Shown one piece after another: positions 46,693 to 56,422 of a DNA stretch of 64,000 nt. The notes beneath the pieces are model-generated. The model did not search any database and was not told the DNA's origin. It was given only the letters and a program-made list of their open reading frames with translations. Position numbers and translations under genes: made by a program. The number at the start of each line of letters is the position of its first letter. The stretch's first letter is position 1. The DNA comes from Microbacterium luticocti DSM 19459. GTDB lineage: Bacteria; Actinomycetota; Actinomycetes; Actinomycetales; Microbacteriaceae. The stretch spans positions 1,090-65,089 of the forward strand of contig NZ_KE383825.1 of NCBI RefSeq assembly GCF_000422405.1. The letters are read 5' to 3'.

Positions 46693-47808
46693 ATGGCCGA
46701 GCCCGTCTCCGACTTCCACGCGATCATCCCCGCCGGCGGCATCGGCAGCCGGCTGTGGCCGCTGTCGCGTGCCGACGCGCCGAAGTTCCTGCACGATCTG
46801 ACCGGGTCGGGGCACACCCTGCTGCGCGACACATGGGACCGCCTGGAGCCGCTGGCCGGACACGACCGGATCGCGGTGGTCACCGGTCGGGCCCACCGCG
46901 CCGCCGTCGAGAAGGAGCTGCCCGGCATTCCCGACCGCAACGTGATCCTCGAGTCCGAGCCACGCGATTCCACCGCGGCGATCGGGCTGGCCGCGGCGAT
47001 CCTCGCCCGGCGCGAGCCCGACGTGATCGTCGGGTCGTTCGCCGCCGACCACGTCATCGGCGTGCCGCACCTGTTCGACTGGGCGGTGCGACAGGCGATC
47101 CAAATCGCCCGCGAGGGCTACATCTGCACCATCGGCATCCCGCCCACAGAGCCCTCGATCGGGTTCGGCTACATCAAGAAGGCCGACGAGCTCATCGTCG
47201 ACGGCGCGCCCGAGGCCGCGCTGGTCGAGCGCTTCGTCGAGAAGCCCGACCTGGCCACCGCGAAGCAGTACTTCGCCGACCGCTCGTACCTGTGGAACGC
47301 CGGCATGTTCATCTCGCGCGCCGACGTGCTGCTGGGCGAGATCGCCGAGAACCGCCCGCAGCTGTACGCGGGGCTGATGGACCTCGCCGAGGCGTGGGAC
47401 GACCGCGACGCCCGCGGCCCGGTCGTCGACCGGGTGTGGCCGACGCTCGAGAAGATCGCGATCGACTATGCGGTGGCCGAGCCGGCCGCAGAGCGGGGCC
47501 GGCTGGCGGTGGTGCCCGGGCATTTCGACTGGGACGACGTGGGCGATTTCGCCAGCCTCGCCAAGCTCAACTCGCACGGCCGCAAGAACGACCTGGCGAT
47601 CCTCGGCCCGAACGCCCGCATCCTCTCCGACGCCGCCAGCGGCATCGTGGTCAGCCAGACCGATCGGGTGATCTCGCTGGTCGGGGTCAAAGACATCGTC
47701 GTCGTCGACACCCCCGACGCCCTGCTGGTGACCACCAGCGAGAACGCGCAGCGGGTCAAGGGCGTCGTTGACGCGCTCAAGCTCACCGGCCGCGGCGACG
47801 TGCTCTGA
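46693..47808 (+). CDS. manC: Mannose-1-phosphate guanylyltransferase
   Basis: 371 residues. It makes GDP-mannose from mannose 1-phosphate and GTP. IPAGGIGSRLWPLSRADAPK is the pyrophosphorylase signature; VGSFAADHVIG, IGFGYIKK, VERFVEKPD and LWNAGMFI are typical. The isomerase domain of bifunctional forms is absent. TACCCT (46680-46685) is seven bases before the ATG at 46693, a leaderless arrangement that argues against the GTG at 46687. It stands alone. Confidence 0.92.
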   Translation: MAEPVSDFHAIIPAGGIGSRLWPLSRADAPKFLHDLTGSGHTLLRDTWDRLEPLAGHDRIAVVTGRAHRAAVEKELPGIPDRNVILESEPRDSTAAIGLAAAILARREPDVIVGSFAADHVIGVPHLFDWAVRQAIQIAREGYICTIGIPPTEPSIGFGYIKKADELIVDGAPEAALVERFVEKPDLATAKQYFADRSYLWNAGMFISRADVLLGEIAENRPQLYAGLMDLAEAWDDRDARGPVVDRVWPTLEKIAIDYAVAEPAAERGRLAVVPGHFDWDDVGDFASLAKLNSHGRKNDLAILGPNARILSDAASGIVVSQTDRVISLVGVKDIVVVDTPDALLVTTSENAQRVKGVVDALKLTGRGDVL

Positions 47809-47887
47809 CCGCAGTCGGTCGGCACGGTCGCCGGATGCCGCCGGCACGAGCGTGGGCACGGTCCCGGCCGGTTCGGGGCGCCCATCA

Positions 47888-47934
47888 TTGCGGATCGGTA
47901 ACCATTCCGGCGCACAGGCGTGCGGAATGCGCAA
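47888..47934 (+). promoter_or_regulatory. Nested inverted repeats upstream of the BMP operon
   Basis: TTGCG (47888-47892) pairs with CGCAA (47930-47934), and CATTCCG (47903-47909) with CGGAATG (47923-47929). GGTAACC (47897-47903) is a palindrome within. The site is about 75 bases before the lipoprotein start and may bind a regulator of nucleoside uptake. Confidence 0.4.
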
Positions 47935-48004
47935 CCGGAGTGTCACACTGGGTAACTTCGAAGCATCGCCGCGAAGGCCGCGGCCCATCTGTGTGGAGGT
48001 CGAG

Positions 48005-49123
48005 TTGACCATCTCTTCTGCTCGCAAGTTCGCCGGCGCCGCCATCGCCGCGGGCCTCATCGTCGCCCTCGCCGGCTGCGGCCAGGCGCCGCAGTCGAAC
48101 ACGCCCACCGAGGGCGGCAAGACCGCTGTCGCCGGCTTCAAGCCCTGCATCGTCTCGGACGACGGCGGGTGGAACGACAAGTCCTTCAACGAGTCGGCCA
48201 AGAACGGCATCGACAAGGCCGCCAAGGAGCTGAACGTCAAGAGCGTCGAGCTCGAGTCCAGCTCCGAGAGCGACTACGCGCCGAACATGGACAGCGCGGT
48301 CAGCCAGAACTGCACCCTGATCATCTCGGTCGGGTACAAGCTGTCGGCCGACACCATCAAGGCCGCCAAGGCCAACCCCGACCTGAACTTCGCGATCATC
48401 GACGACGGCGCCGACGCCGACCAGGACGGCAAGCCGGACGCCCCGAACATCAAGCCGATCCTGTTCAACACGGTCGAGGCGGCCTACCTCGGCGGCTACG
48501 CCGCCGCCGCGTGGTCGCACCAGGCCGGGGTCGACAAGGTCGGCACCTTCGGTGGCCTGCAGATCCCGTCGGTGTCGATCTTCATGGACGGCTTCATCGA
48601 CGGCGTGCAGGGCTACAACAAGGACAACAGCGCCGACGTGAAGACGTTCGGCTGGGACGTCGCCACCCAGAAGGGCTCGTTCACCGGTGGCTTCACCGCG
48701 AACGACACCGCGAAGCAGACCGCGAAGGGCATCCTCGACCAGGGTGTGGACGTGATCCTGCCGGTCGGCGGCCCCATCTACAAGAGCGCCGCCGCCGCGA
48801 TCAAGGACAGCGGCAAAGACACCGTCATGCTCGGTGTGGACTCCGACCTCGCCGTCGCCGACCCGTCGGTCGCCGACGTCACCCTGGTCTCGATCATGAA
48901 GCGCATCGACCAGGCCGTCTACGACACCGTCATGTCGGCCGCCACCGGCGACTTCGACGTCACCCCCTACATCGGCACGCTCAAGAACGACGGCGTGGGG
49001 CTGAGCAGCTTCCACGACTTCGAGAGCAAGCTGCCGCAGGGCCTGACCGACAAGCTCGACCAGCTCAAGCAGCAGATCATCTCGGGCGAGCTGAAGGTCA
49101 CCTCGCAGAACTCCCCGAAGTAA
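48005..49123 (+). CDS. BMP-family nucleoside-binding lipoprotein
   Basis: 372 residues. Signal ending LIVALAGC makes Cys25 the lipidated residue. The BMP/PnrA fold shows SDDGGWNDKSFNESAKNGI, IISVGYKLSADTIKAAK, NTVEAAYLGGYAAAAW and VDVILPVGGPIYKSA. Family members bind purine and other nucleosides for ABC import. I chose the TTG at 48005 because TGGAGG precedes it and it gives a proper signal peptide. It heads the nucleoside uptake and salvage block. Confidence 0.9.
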   Translation: MTISSARKFAGAAIAAGLIVALAGCGQAPQSNTPTEGGKTAVAGFKPCIVSDDGGWNDKSFNESAKNGIDKAAKELNVKSVELESSSESDYAPNMDSAVSQNCTLIISVGYKLSADTIKAAKANPDLNFAIIDDGADADQDGKPDAPNIKPILFNTVEAAYLGGYAAAAWSHQAGVDKVGTFGGLQIPSVSIFMDGFIDGVQGYNKDNSADVKTFGWDVATQKGSFTGGFTANDTAKQTAKGILDQGVDVILPVGGPIYKSAAAAIKDSGKDTVMLGVDSDLAVADPSVADVTLVSIMKRIDQAVYDTVMSAATGDFDVTPYIGTLKNDGVGLSSFHDFESKLPQGLTDKLDQLKQQIISGELKVTSQNSPK

Positions 49124-49145
49124 GCACGTCGGCAAGAACACCGGT

Positions 49146-49180
49146 CGTTGAGCGGGCGCGCCGGGCGCGCCCGCTCAACG
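49146..49180. terminator. Strong hairpin between lipoprotein and ATPase genes
   Basis: Perfect 15-bp stem CGTTGAGCGGGCGCG (49146-49160), loop CCGGG, CGCGCCCGCTCAACG (49166-49180), then TTTCC a few bases later. It probably limits read-through so that more binding protein than transporter is made. Confidence 0.75.
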
Positions 49181-49205
49181 AGCGTTTCCGGATAGGGTGC
49201 ACTCT

Positions 49206-50723
49206 ATGAAGCTCGAGCTGCGGGGCGTGACGAAGCGCTTCGGAAGCCTGGTGGCCAACGACCACATCGACCTGGAGCTGCGCAGCGGTGAGATCCATGC
49301 GCTGCTCGGCGAGAACGGGGCCGGCAAATCGACCCTGATGAACGTGCTCTACGGCCTCTACCAGGCCGACGAGGGCCAGATCCTGCTCGACGGCGTCGAG
49401 CAGCATTTCCGCGGCCCGGGCGATGCCATCGCCGCCGGCATCGGCATGGTGCACCAGCATTTCATGCTCATCCCGGTGTTCACCGTCGCCGAGAACCTCA
49501 TGCTCGGGCATGAAGACACCACGGCCGTCGGCATCCTGAACATCGCCAGCGCCCGCGCCCGGGTGCGTGAACTGGCCGACCGGTTCGGGTTCCAGATCGA
49601 CCCGGATGCCCGCGTCGGCGACCTGCCGGTGGGCGTGCAGCAGCGCGTCGAGATCATCAAGGCGCTCGCCCACGACGCCAAGATCCTGATCTTCGACGAG
49701 CCCACCGCCGTGCTCACCCCGCAAGAGACCGACGAGTTCATGCAGATCATGCGGCAGTTGCGCGACGAGGGCACGGCCATCGTGTTCATCACGCACAAGC
49801 TGCGCGAGGTGCGCGAGGTCGCCGACCGCATCACCGTCATCCGTCTCGGAAAGGTCGTCGGCGAGGCCAGCCCCACCGCCACCAACACGGAGCTCGCCTC
49901 GATGATGGTCGGGCGGGCCGTGGAACTCACGGTGCACAAGGACCCGCCGCAGGTGCGCGAGGGCGCGGGCCTTGTGGTACGCGGACTGCACGTGCTCGCC
50001 GCCGACGGCACCGTCGTCGTCGACGACGTCGACTTCCAGGTGCGGCCCGGCGAGGTGCTCGCGATCGCCGGTGTGCAGGGCAACGGGCAGACCGAACTGG
50101 CCGAGGCCATCGTCGGCCTGCAAGAGAAGGTCACCGGCTCGATCACACTCGACGGCGAAGAGCTGGTCGGCAAGAGCGTGCGCGGCATCCTCGACGAGGG
50201 CGTCGGCTTCGTGCCCGAAGACCGTCAGGAGGACGGCCTGGTTGGTTCGTTCACGGTCGCCGAGAACCTCATCCTCGACCGCAGCGCCGACCCCGCCTTC
50301 CGCACCGCCGGCACCATCCGGCGCGGCGATCTCGACCGGTTCGCCCGCGATCGGATCGCCGAGTTCGACATCCGCACCCAGGGGCCGTCGTCGCCGGCCG
50401 GCTCGCTGTCGGGCGGCAACCAGCAGAAGGTCGTCATCGCCCGCGAGCTCAGCCGCGAGCTCAAGCTGCTGCTGGCCTCGCAGCCCACCCGCGGCGTCGA
50501 CGTCGGCTCGATCGAGTTCATCCACAAGCGCATCATTGCAACGCGGGATGCCGGGGTGCCGGTCGTCGTCGTGTCCACCGAGCTCGACGAGGTCGTCGCG
50601 CTCGCCGACCGCATCGCGGTCATGTACCGCGGCGGCATCGTCGGGATCGTTCCCGCCGACACCCCCCGCGACGTGCTCGGCCTGATGATGGCCGGAGAGA
50701 CCCCGACCAAGGACGCCGCATGA
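49206..50723 (+). CDS. Nucleoside ABC importer ATPase, two ATPase domains
   Basis: 505 residues in two tandem domains as in RbsA/NupO-type ATPases. The first has GENGAGKS and Walker B ILIFDEPTAVL; the second has the degenerate loop GVQGNGQT and LSGGNQQKVVIARELS. TAGGGT (49193-49198) lies seven bases before the ATG, so the gene likely has its own leaderless promoter as well as read-through past the hairpin. It overlaps the permease gene by ATGA. Confidence 0.92.
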   Translation: MKLELRGVTKRFGSLVANDHIDLELRSGEIHALLGENGAGKSTLMNVLYGLYQADEGQILLDGVEQHFRGPGDAIAAGIGMVHQHFMLIPVFTVAENLMLGHEDTTAVGILNIASARARVRELADRFGFQIDPDARVGDLPVGVQQRVEIIKALAHDAKILIFDEPTAVLTPQETDEFMQIMRQLRDEGTAIVFITHKLREVREVADRITVIRLGKVVGEASPTATNTELASMMVGRAVELTVHKDPPQVREGAGLVVRGLHVLAADGTVVVDDVDFQVRPGEVLAIAGVQGNGQTELAEAIVGLQEKVTGSITLDGEELVGKSVRGILDEGVGFVPEDRQEDGLVGSFTVAENLILDRSADPAFRTAGTIRRGDLDRFARDRIAEFDIRTQGPSSPAGSLSGGNQQKVVIARELSRELKLLLASQPTRGVDVGSIEFIHKRIIATRDAGVPVVVVSTELDEVVALADRIAVMYRGGIVGIVPADTPRDVLGLMMAGETPTKDAA

Positions 50724-52084
50724 GCGAGAGTGTTCCCGGCCCCCAGCCCGCGGGCCTGCCGCCCGAGCAGCTGCCCACGGCATCCGGCCCCCTCACCGGT
50801 CACACCGTGCGGTCCGAGGCCGCCGGCACACCCGTGCAGGTGCCGCCCCCGCCGGCGTCCAACCGCATCATGCGCGAGATCCTGCGCGGCTCGGTGGTCA
50901 CCACCATCCTCGCCATCGTCGCCTCGATGATCGTCGGCGGCATCCTCATCGCCGTCACCGACGAGAACGTGCAGAAGGCATCCGGGTATTTCTTCGCCCG
51001 CCCGCAAGACACCCTCGTCGCCATCTGGCAGGCGGTGGCAGGCGGCTACTACGCCCTGTTCCAGGGGGCGATCGTCAACCCCGAAGCGACGAGTTTCGCC
51101 CGGTTCATCCGGCCGCTGACCAACACGCTCGGCTTCGCCGCACCGCTGATCGCCGCGGGCCTGGGCGTCGCGCTGGCGTTCCGTGCAGGACTGTTCAACA
51201 TCGGCGCCCGCGGCCAGATGCTCGTCGCCTGCGCGGCGGCGGCGCTGGCCACCTTCGGCCTCGACCTGCCGATGTGGATCCACCTGCCGCTGACCCTGGC
51301 CGCCGGCATCCTCGGCGGGGCGATCTGGGGCGGCATCGCCGGCCTGCTGAAGGCACGCACCGGTGCGCACGAGGTGATCCTGACGATCATGCTCAACTTC
51401 GTGGCGCTGTACCTGGTGCGCTGGATGATCCGCACCCCGGAGCTGCTGCAGAAGCCCGGCACGAACCAGCCGATCTCGGCGCCCACCCCCGACTCGGCGC
51501 AGTTCCCGTCGCTGTTCGGGGCGCAGTTCCCGCTGCTGAACTGGGGCTTCCCGGTCGTGATCGTGGCCACCCTGATCGTCTGGTGGCTGATCGAGCATTC
51601 CAGCCTCGGCTTCCGGCTGCGCGCGGTCGGTGAGAATCCGCACGCCGCGCGGGCGGCCGGCATCAGTGTGCCGCGCATGTACGTGTACGCGATGCTGTTC
51701 GCCGGCGGACTGGCGGGCCTGGCCGGCATGAACCAGATCCTCGGCTCGGTGACCACCGGGTTCGGCGACGGCATCGACGCCGGCATCGGATTCGACGCGA
51801 TCACCGTGGCGCTTCTCGGCCGCAGCCGCGCGTGGGGCACGTTCTGGGCGGGCCTGCTGTTCGGCGCGCTGAAGGCGGGATCGTTCACGATGCAGGCGGC
51901 GCAGGGCATCCCGGTCGACATCGTGCTGGTGGTGGAGTCGATGATCGTGCTGTTCATCGCCGCCCCGCCGCTGGTGCGCACGATCTTCTTCCTGCCCAAG
52001 GACGACAGTGACCGGTCGGCGAAGGGGCGCGCCAAGGCCGCCCGCAAACGCGCGGCCGTGGACGGCAAGGCGGTGGCCTCATGA
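50720..52084 (+). CDS. Nucleoside ABC importer permease 1
   Basis: 454 residues, BPD_transp_2 family. A soluble N-terminus of about 55 residues, then about eight to ten helices. FRAGLFNIGARGQMLVACAA and ARTGAHEVILTIMLNF are the family's conserved stretches, and AVGENPHAARAAGISVPRMY the ATPase-contact loop. A Lys/Arg-rich C-terminus is present. Overlaps both neighbours by four bases. Confidence 0.9.
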   Translation: MSESVPGPQPAGLPPEQLPTASGPLTGHTVRSEAAGTPVQVPPPPASNRIMREILRGSVVTTILAIVASMIVGGILIAVTDENVQKASGYFFARPQDTLVAIWQAVAGGYYALFQGAIVNPEATSFARFIRPLTNTLGFAAPLIAAGLGVALAFRAGLFNIGARGQMLVACAAAALATFGLDLPMWIHLPLTLAAGILGGAIWGGIAGLLKARTGAHEVILTIMLNFVALYLVRWMIRTPELLQKPGTNQPISAPTPDSAQFPSLFGAQFPLLNWGFPVVIVATLIVWWLIEHSSLGFRLRAVGENPHAARAAGISVPRMYVYAMLFAGGLAGLAGMNQILGSVTTGFGDGIDAGIGFDAITVALLGRSRAWGTFWAGLLFGALKAGSFTMQAAQGIPVDIVLVVESMIVLFIAAPPLVRTIFFLPKDDSDRSAKGRAKAARKRAAVDGKAVAS

Positions 52085-53355
52085 CCACGACGACGGCCCC
52101 GGCGGGTGCGGCCCCGACCATCGTGCGCACCCGCAAGCTGAAGGTGCCGATCACCCTCACCGTCGTGACGGTGCTGCTCGGGCTGCTGTTCGTGCTCTCG
52201 CCGGTGGCAGGGCAGAGCGTCTTCCGCATCAGCGACGGCATCGCGTTCGCGATCCCCGACATCCACCTGCCGTCGGCGCCGACGATCTGGGTCGTCTGGG
52301 CGGCGCTGGTCGTGCTCACCGCCTGGGCGTGGTGGGATGCCGTCGGCTACCGCCGCACCGGACTGTGGCTGCCGATCGTGTATGCCGTGCTCGGCATGTT
52401 CGCCTTCCTCGCCTGGGCGGCGCAGGACGGCGGCGTGGTGCCGGTGGCGGGCACACTCGCCGGGGCGCTGTCGCTGTCGGTGCCGCTGGTGTACGGCGCG
52501 TTGGCCGGCGTCATCGGCGAGCGCGGCGGCGTGGTCAACATCGCCATCGAAGGTCAGCTGCTGCTGGGCGCGTTCACCGCCGTGATGCTCTCGAGCCTGA
52601 CCCACAACCCGTTCGTCGGGCTGGTCGGCGCGATGATCGGCGGGATGCTCGTCGCGTTCGTGCTGGCGGCGTTCGCGATCCGGTACCTGGTCGACCAGAT
52701 CATCGTCGGCGTGGTGCTGAACGTGCTGGTGTCGGGCCTGACCGGGTTCTTGTACGGCGCGCTGCTGGCGCCCAACGAGGCCACGTTGAACAACGCCGTC
52801 ACCTTCCCGAACTGGAAGATCCCGCTGCTGGGTGACATCCCGGTGATCGGCCCGGTGCTGTTCCACCAGACGTTCATCGTCTACCTCATGTACGTGGTCG
52901 TCGCCGTGGTGGCGTGGGGGATGTACCGCACCAAGTGGGGATTGCGCCTGCGCGCGGTCGGCGAGCATCCACAAGCCGCCGACACGGTCGGCATCAAGGT
53001 CAACCCGACGCGGTTCTGGAACGTGCTGCTGGCCGGCGCGATCGCCGGCATCGGCGGTGCCTACTTCACCCTGGTGTCGGTGCCGCAGTTCACCAAGGAC
53101 ATGACCGCGGGTCTGGGCTTCATCGCCCTGGCCGCGGTGATCTTCGGCGGTTGGGACCCGCTGCGCGCCACCCTGGCCGCGCTGCTGTTCGGCTTCGCCA
53201 CCAACCTGCAGAACCTGCTCACGGTGCTGAAGACCCCGATCCCCAGCGAGTTCATGCTGATGCTGCCATACGTCGTGACGATCCTGGCGGTGGCCGGGTT
53301 CGCCGGGCAGATCAAGGCGCCGGCGGCCGACGGAAAGCCGTACATCAAGGGATGA
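52081..53355 (+). CDS. Nucleoside ABC importer permease 2
   Basis: 424 residues, second BPD_transp_2 permease. ALAGVIGERGGVVNIAIEGQ is the conserved entry motif (GERGGVxNIxxEG), IRYLVDQIIVGVVLNVL follows, and AVGEHPQAADTVGIKVNPTR is the ATPase-contact loop. It has an N-terminal extension of about 120 residues with extra helices. With permease 1 it forms the channel for the BMP lipoprotein. Confidence 0.9.
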   Translation: MTTTTAPAGAAPTIVRTRKLKVPITLTVVTVLLGLLFVLSPVAGQSVFRISDGIAFAIPDIHLPSAPTIWVVWAALVVLTAWAWWDAVGYRRTGLWLPIVYAVLGMFAFLAWAAQDGGVVPVAGTLAGALSLSVPLVYGALAGVIGERGGVVNIAIEGQLLLGAFTAVMLSSLTHNPFVGLVGAMIGGMLVAFVLAAFAIRYLVDQIIVGVVLNVLVSGLTGFLYGALLAPNEATLNNAVTFPNWKIPLLGDIPVIGPVLFHQTFIVYLMYVVVAVVAWGMYRTKWGLRLRAVGEHPQAADTVGIKVNPTRFWNVLLAGAIAGIGGAYFTLVSVPQFTKDMTAGLGFIALAAVIFGGWDPLRATLAALLFGFATNLQNLLTVLKTPIPSEFMLMLPYVVTILAVAGFAGQIKAPAADGKPYIKG

Positions 53356-53392
53356 CCGCGGCTGCGGCATCCGTTCTTCGGAGGAATCGAAC

Positions 53393-53794
53393 GTGACCGA
53401 CATCGACTGGGGCGCCCTGCACGACGCGGCCCGCGAGGCGTCGCAGTACGCGTACGTGCCGTATTCGCGGTACCGCGTCGGCGCCGCCGCGCTGGTGACC
53501 GACGGGCGCATCATCGCCGGCTGCAACGTCGAGAACGCCTCGTACGGCCTGACGCTGTGCGCCGAGTGCGGGCTGGTCAGCGAGCTGCACCTCTCGGGCG
53601 GCGGGCAGCTCGTCGCGTTCGTGTGCGTGAACGGCGACGGCGAGACGATCATGCCGTGCGGCCGGTGCCGGCAACTGCTGTACGAGCACGCGATCCCCGG
53701 GATGCTGCTGGACACCGTGTCGGGCGTGCGCAGCATCGACGAGGTGCTGCCCGACGCGTTCGGCCCGCGCGATCTCGAGGGCATCGGCCGTTGA
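53393..53794 (+). CDS. cdd: Cytidine deaminase
   Basis: 133 residues, small tetrameric type. Zinc ligands and catalytic Glu are in GCNVENASYGLTLCAECGLV and PCGRCRQLLYE. It deaminates cytidine and deoxycytidine to uridine and deoxyuridine. GTG start with GGAGG ten bases upstream, 37 bases after the permease, so it is in the importer operon. Confidence 0.94.
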   Translation: MTDIDWGALHDAAREASQYAYVPYSRYRVGAAALVTDGRIIAGCNVENASYGLTLCAECGLVSELHLSGGGQLVAFVCVNGDGETIMPCGRCRQLLYEHAIPGMLLDTVSGVRSIDEVLPDAFGPRDLEGIGR

Positions 53795-53960
53795 GCGCTG
53801 TTGTCAAGCGCTGTTCACACACCCGGCGGATGCAGCGGATCGACACGGTTCGCCGACCCGCGACCCATCCGGTCTCGGTCGCTCGGTGCGCCGGCCCGGG
53901 CGTTGCGTGGGCGGCGCACAGCGACACGCGCAGCAGAGTGGCACGACGGAAGGAACCGCG

Positions 53961-55247
53961 ATGACAGAGCCCTTCGACGCCGTCGATGTGATCCGCGCGC
54001 AGCGCGACCGCACCGGCCTTCACCCCGACGCGCTGCGCTGGATGGTCGACGCCTACACCCGCGAGTACGTCACCGACGCACAGATGGCCGCGTTCGCGAT
54101 GGCGGTGCTGCTGAACGGCATGGCGCGCGACGAGATCCGTGTCATGACCGACGCCATGATCGCCTCGGGCGAGCGGATGAGCTTCTCGGGGCTGGGTAAG
54201 CCCACCGTCGACAAGCACTCCACCGGGGGCGTGGGCGACAAGATCACACTGCCGCTGGCGCCGCTGGTGGCCTCGTTCGGCGTCGCCGTGCCGCAGCTGA
54301 GCGGCCGCGGGCTCGGGCACACCGGCGGCACCCTCGACAAGCTCGAGTCCATCCCCGGATGGCGGGCCGCGCTGTCGAACGACGAGATGACCGCGCAGCT
54401 GCGCGAGATCGGCGCCGTGATCTGCGCGGCCGGCGCCGGCCTCGCTCCCGCCGACAAGCGCCTGTACGCGCTGCGCGACGTCACCGGCACCGTCGAGGCG
54501 GTGCCGCTGATCGCCTCGAGCATCATGTCGAAGAAGATCGCCGAGGGCACCTCGTCGCTCGTGCTCGACGTCAAGGTCGGCACGGGCGCGTTCATGCACG
54601 ACCTCGACCGGGCCCGTGAACTGGCCCGCACCATGGTCGAGCTCGGTGCCGACTCGGGGGTGGCCACCACCGCCCTGATCACCGGCATGGACACCCCGCT
54701 CGGGCGTGCCATCGGCAACGCGAACGAGGTGCGCGAATCGGTCGAGGTGCTCGCCGGCGGCGGCCCCGCCGACGTGGTCGAGCTGACCGTGACCCTCGCC
54801 CGCGAGATGCTGGCCCTCGCCGGACAGCCCGACGCCGACGTCGAGGCGGCACTGAAGGACGGCCGCGCGATGGACGTGTGGCGGGCGATGATCCGCGCAC
54901 AGGACGGCGACCCCGATGCGCCGCTGCCGACCCCGCGCGAGACGCACACTGTCACCGCGCCGTCCGACGGCTTCGTCACCGAACTGGACGCCTGGGGCTT
55001 CGGCATCGCGGCGTGGCGGCTGGGCGCGGGCCGTGCCCGGCCGCAGGACCCGGTGGTGCACGAGGCCGGCATCGACCTGCACGTGCAGCGCGGCGACGCG
55101 GTCACGGCCGGGCAGCCGTTGTTCACCCTCGGTGCCCGCGACGCCGACCGCATCCCGCGCGCCCTGCAGGCGCTCGAGGGGGCGTGGACCATCGGCGCAT
55201 CCGCGCCCGAGGTGGCCCCCATCGTGCGCGAGAAGATCACCGCGTAG
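53961..55247 (+). CDS. deoA: Thymidine/pyrimidine-nucleoside phosphorylase
   Basis: 428 residues. It splits thymidine or deoxyuridine with phosphate into base and deoxyribose 1-phosphate. KHSTGGVGDKITLPLAPLVA is the phosphate-binding signature; GRGLGHTGGTLDKLESIPG and LIASSIMSKKIAEGTSSLVL are further family marks. The ATG follows AAGGAACCGCG, 166 bases after cdd; that gap shows no hairpin. Confidence 0.94.
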   Translation: MTEPFDAVDVIRAQRDRTGLHPDALRWMVDAYTREYVTDAQMAAFAMAVLLNGMARDEIRVMTDAMIASGERMSFSGLGKPTVDKHSTGGVGDKITLPLAPLVASFGVAVPQLSGRGLGHTGGTLDKLESIPGWRAALSNDEMTAQLREIGAVICAAGAGLAPADKRLYALRDVTGTVEAVPLIASSIMSKKIAEGTSSLVLDVKVGTGAFMHDLDRARELARTMVELGADSGVATTALITGMDTPLGRAIGNANEVRESVEVLAGGGPADVVELTVTLAREMLALAGQPDADVEAALKDGRAMDVWRAMIRAQDGDPDAPLPTPRETHTVTAPSDGFVTELDAWGFGIAAWRLGAGRARPQDPVVHEAGIDLHVQRGDAVTAGQPLFTLGARDADRIPRALQALEGAWTIGASAPEVAPIVREKITA

Positions 55248-55304
55248 GCTTCGGGTGCCGCGCGGCACGCGGCATCCGTCACCGTCTTCGTCCCAAGGAG
55301 GATC

Positions 55305-56420
55305 ATGCCCATCGACCAGAACGGCGACGCCCGCATCGGCGGCGTCTCGCTGCGCAGCCTGCCCAAGGTGTCGCTGCACGATCACCTCGACGGCGGGCTG
55401 CGGCCGGCCACGATCATCGAGCTGGCCGACGCGGCCGGTGTCGCGGTGCCCGTCACCGACCCGGCCGGGCTCGGCGAGTGGTTCGCGCGGCAGAGCGACT
55501 CGGGGTCGCTCGTGGAGTATCTGAAGACGTTCGACCTGACGTGTGCGGTCATGCAGACCCGCGAGGGGCTGACCCGGGTGGCGCGCGAGTTCGTCGACGA
55601 CCTGGTCGCCGACGGGGTCGTGTACGGCGAGGTGCGCTGGGCGCCCGAGCAACACCTGGCCGGCGGGCTGAGCCTGGACGAGGCGGTCGCCGCCGTGCAG
55701 GACGGTCTGGAACAGGGGGAGGATGCCGCGGCCGCGGCCGGTCACGACATCCGGGTCGGGCAGCTGATCACCGCCATGCGGCACACCGACCGGTCGCTTG
55801 AGATCGCGAAGCTGGCCGTGTCGTGGCGCGACCGCGGCGCCGTCGGGTTCGACATCGCCGGGCCAGAGGACGGTTTTCCGCCGGCGCGACACCGCGCCGC
55901 GTTCGACTATCTGGCGGCCGAGTTCTTCCCCGCCACGGTGCACGCCGGCGAGGCGGCCGGGCTCGAGTCGATCCGTTCGGCGCTGCTCGACGGCCGTGCC
56001 CTGCGGCTCGGGCACGGGGTGCGCATCGCCGAAGACCTCGAGGTCGTCGGCCGCGACGGCGAGGACGTGCAGGTGCGCTTCGGCGACCTGGCGGCGTGGG
56101 TGCGCGACCGCGAGATCCCGCTCGAGCTCTCGCCCAGCTCCAACCTGCAGACCGGGGCGATCGCCGCGTGGGGCACCGAGCTGGCCGACCACCCGTTCGA
56201 CCTGCTGTACCAGCTCGGGTTCGCCGTGACGGTGAACGTCGACAACCGCACCATGAGTCGCACCTCGCTCACCCGCGAGCTGGCACTGCTGGCCGAGACG
56301 TTCGACTACGACCTCGCCGACCTGGAGATGTTCCAGCTCAACGCCGCCGCCGGCGCGTTCCTGCCGGTCGAGGAGCGCGAGGAACTCATCGGGATCATCT
56401 CCGACGGCTACGCCGGGTAG
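55305..56420 (+). CDS. add: Adenosine deaminase
   Basis: 371 residues, amidohydrolase fold. Metal ligands in LHDHLDGGLRPATI, catalytic Glu and His in TVHAGEAAGLES, then LRLGHGVRI, LSPSSNLQTGAI and NVDNRTMS. It converts (deoxy)adenosine to (deoxy)inosine. AAGGAGGATC precedes the ATG. Together with the importer, cdd and deoA it completes a nucleoside uptake and salvage route. Confidence 0.93.
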   Translation: MPIDQNGDARIGGVSLRSLPKVSLHDHLDGGLRPATIIELADAAGVAVPVTDPAGLGEWFARQSDSGSLVEYLKTFDLTCAVMQTREGLTRVAREFVDDLVADGVVYGEVRWAPEQHLAGGLSLDEAVAAVQDGLEQGEDAAAAAGHDIRVGQLITAMRHTDRSLEIAKLAVSWRDRGAVGFDIAGPEDGFPPARHRAAFDYLAAEFFPATVHAGEAAGLESIRSALLDGRALRLGHGVRIAEDLEVVGRDGEDVQVRFGDLAAWVRDREIPLELSPSSNLQTGAIAAWGTELADHPFDLLYQLGFAVTVNVDNRTMSRTSLTRELALLAETFDYDLADLEMFQLNAAAGAFLPVEEREELIGIISDGYAG

Positions 56421-56422
56421 CG

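Noticed and set aside
51049..53784. A 911-codon antisense open frame across the permease genes
   Set aside because: Shadow of two membrane-protein genes; composition is not protein-like.
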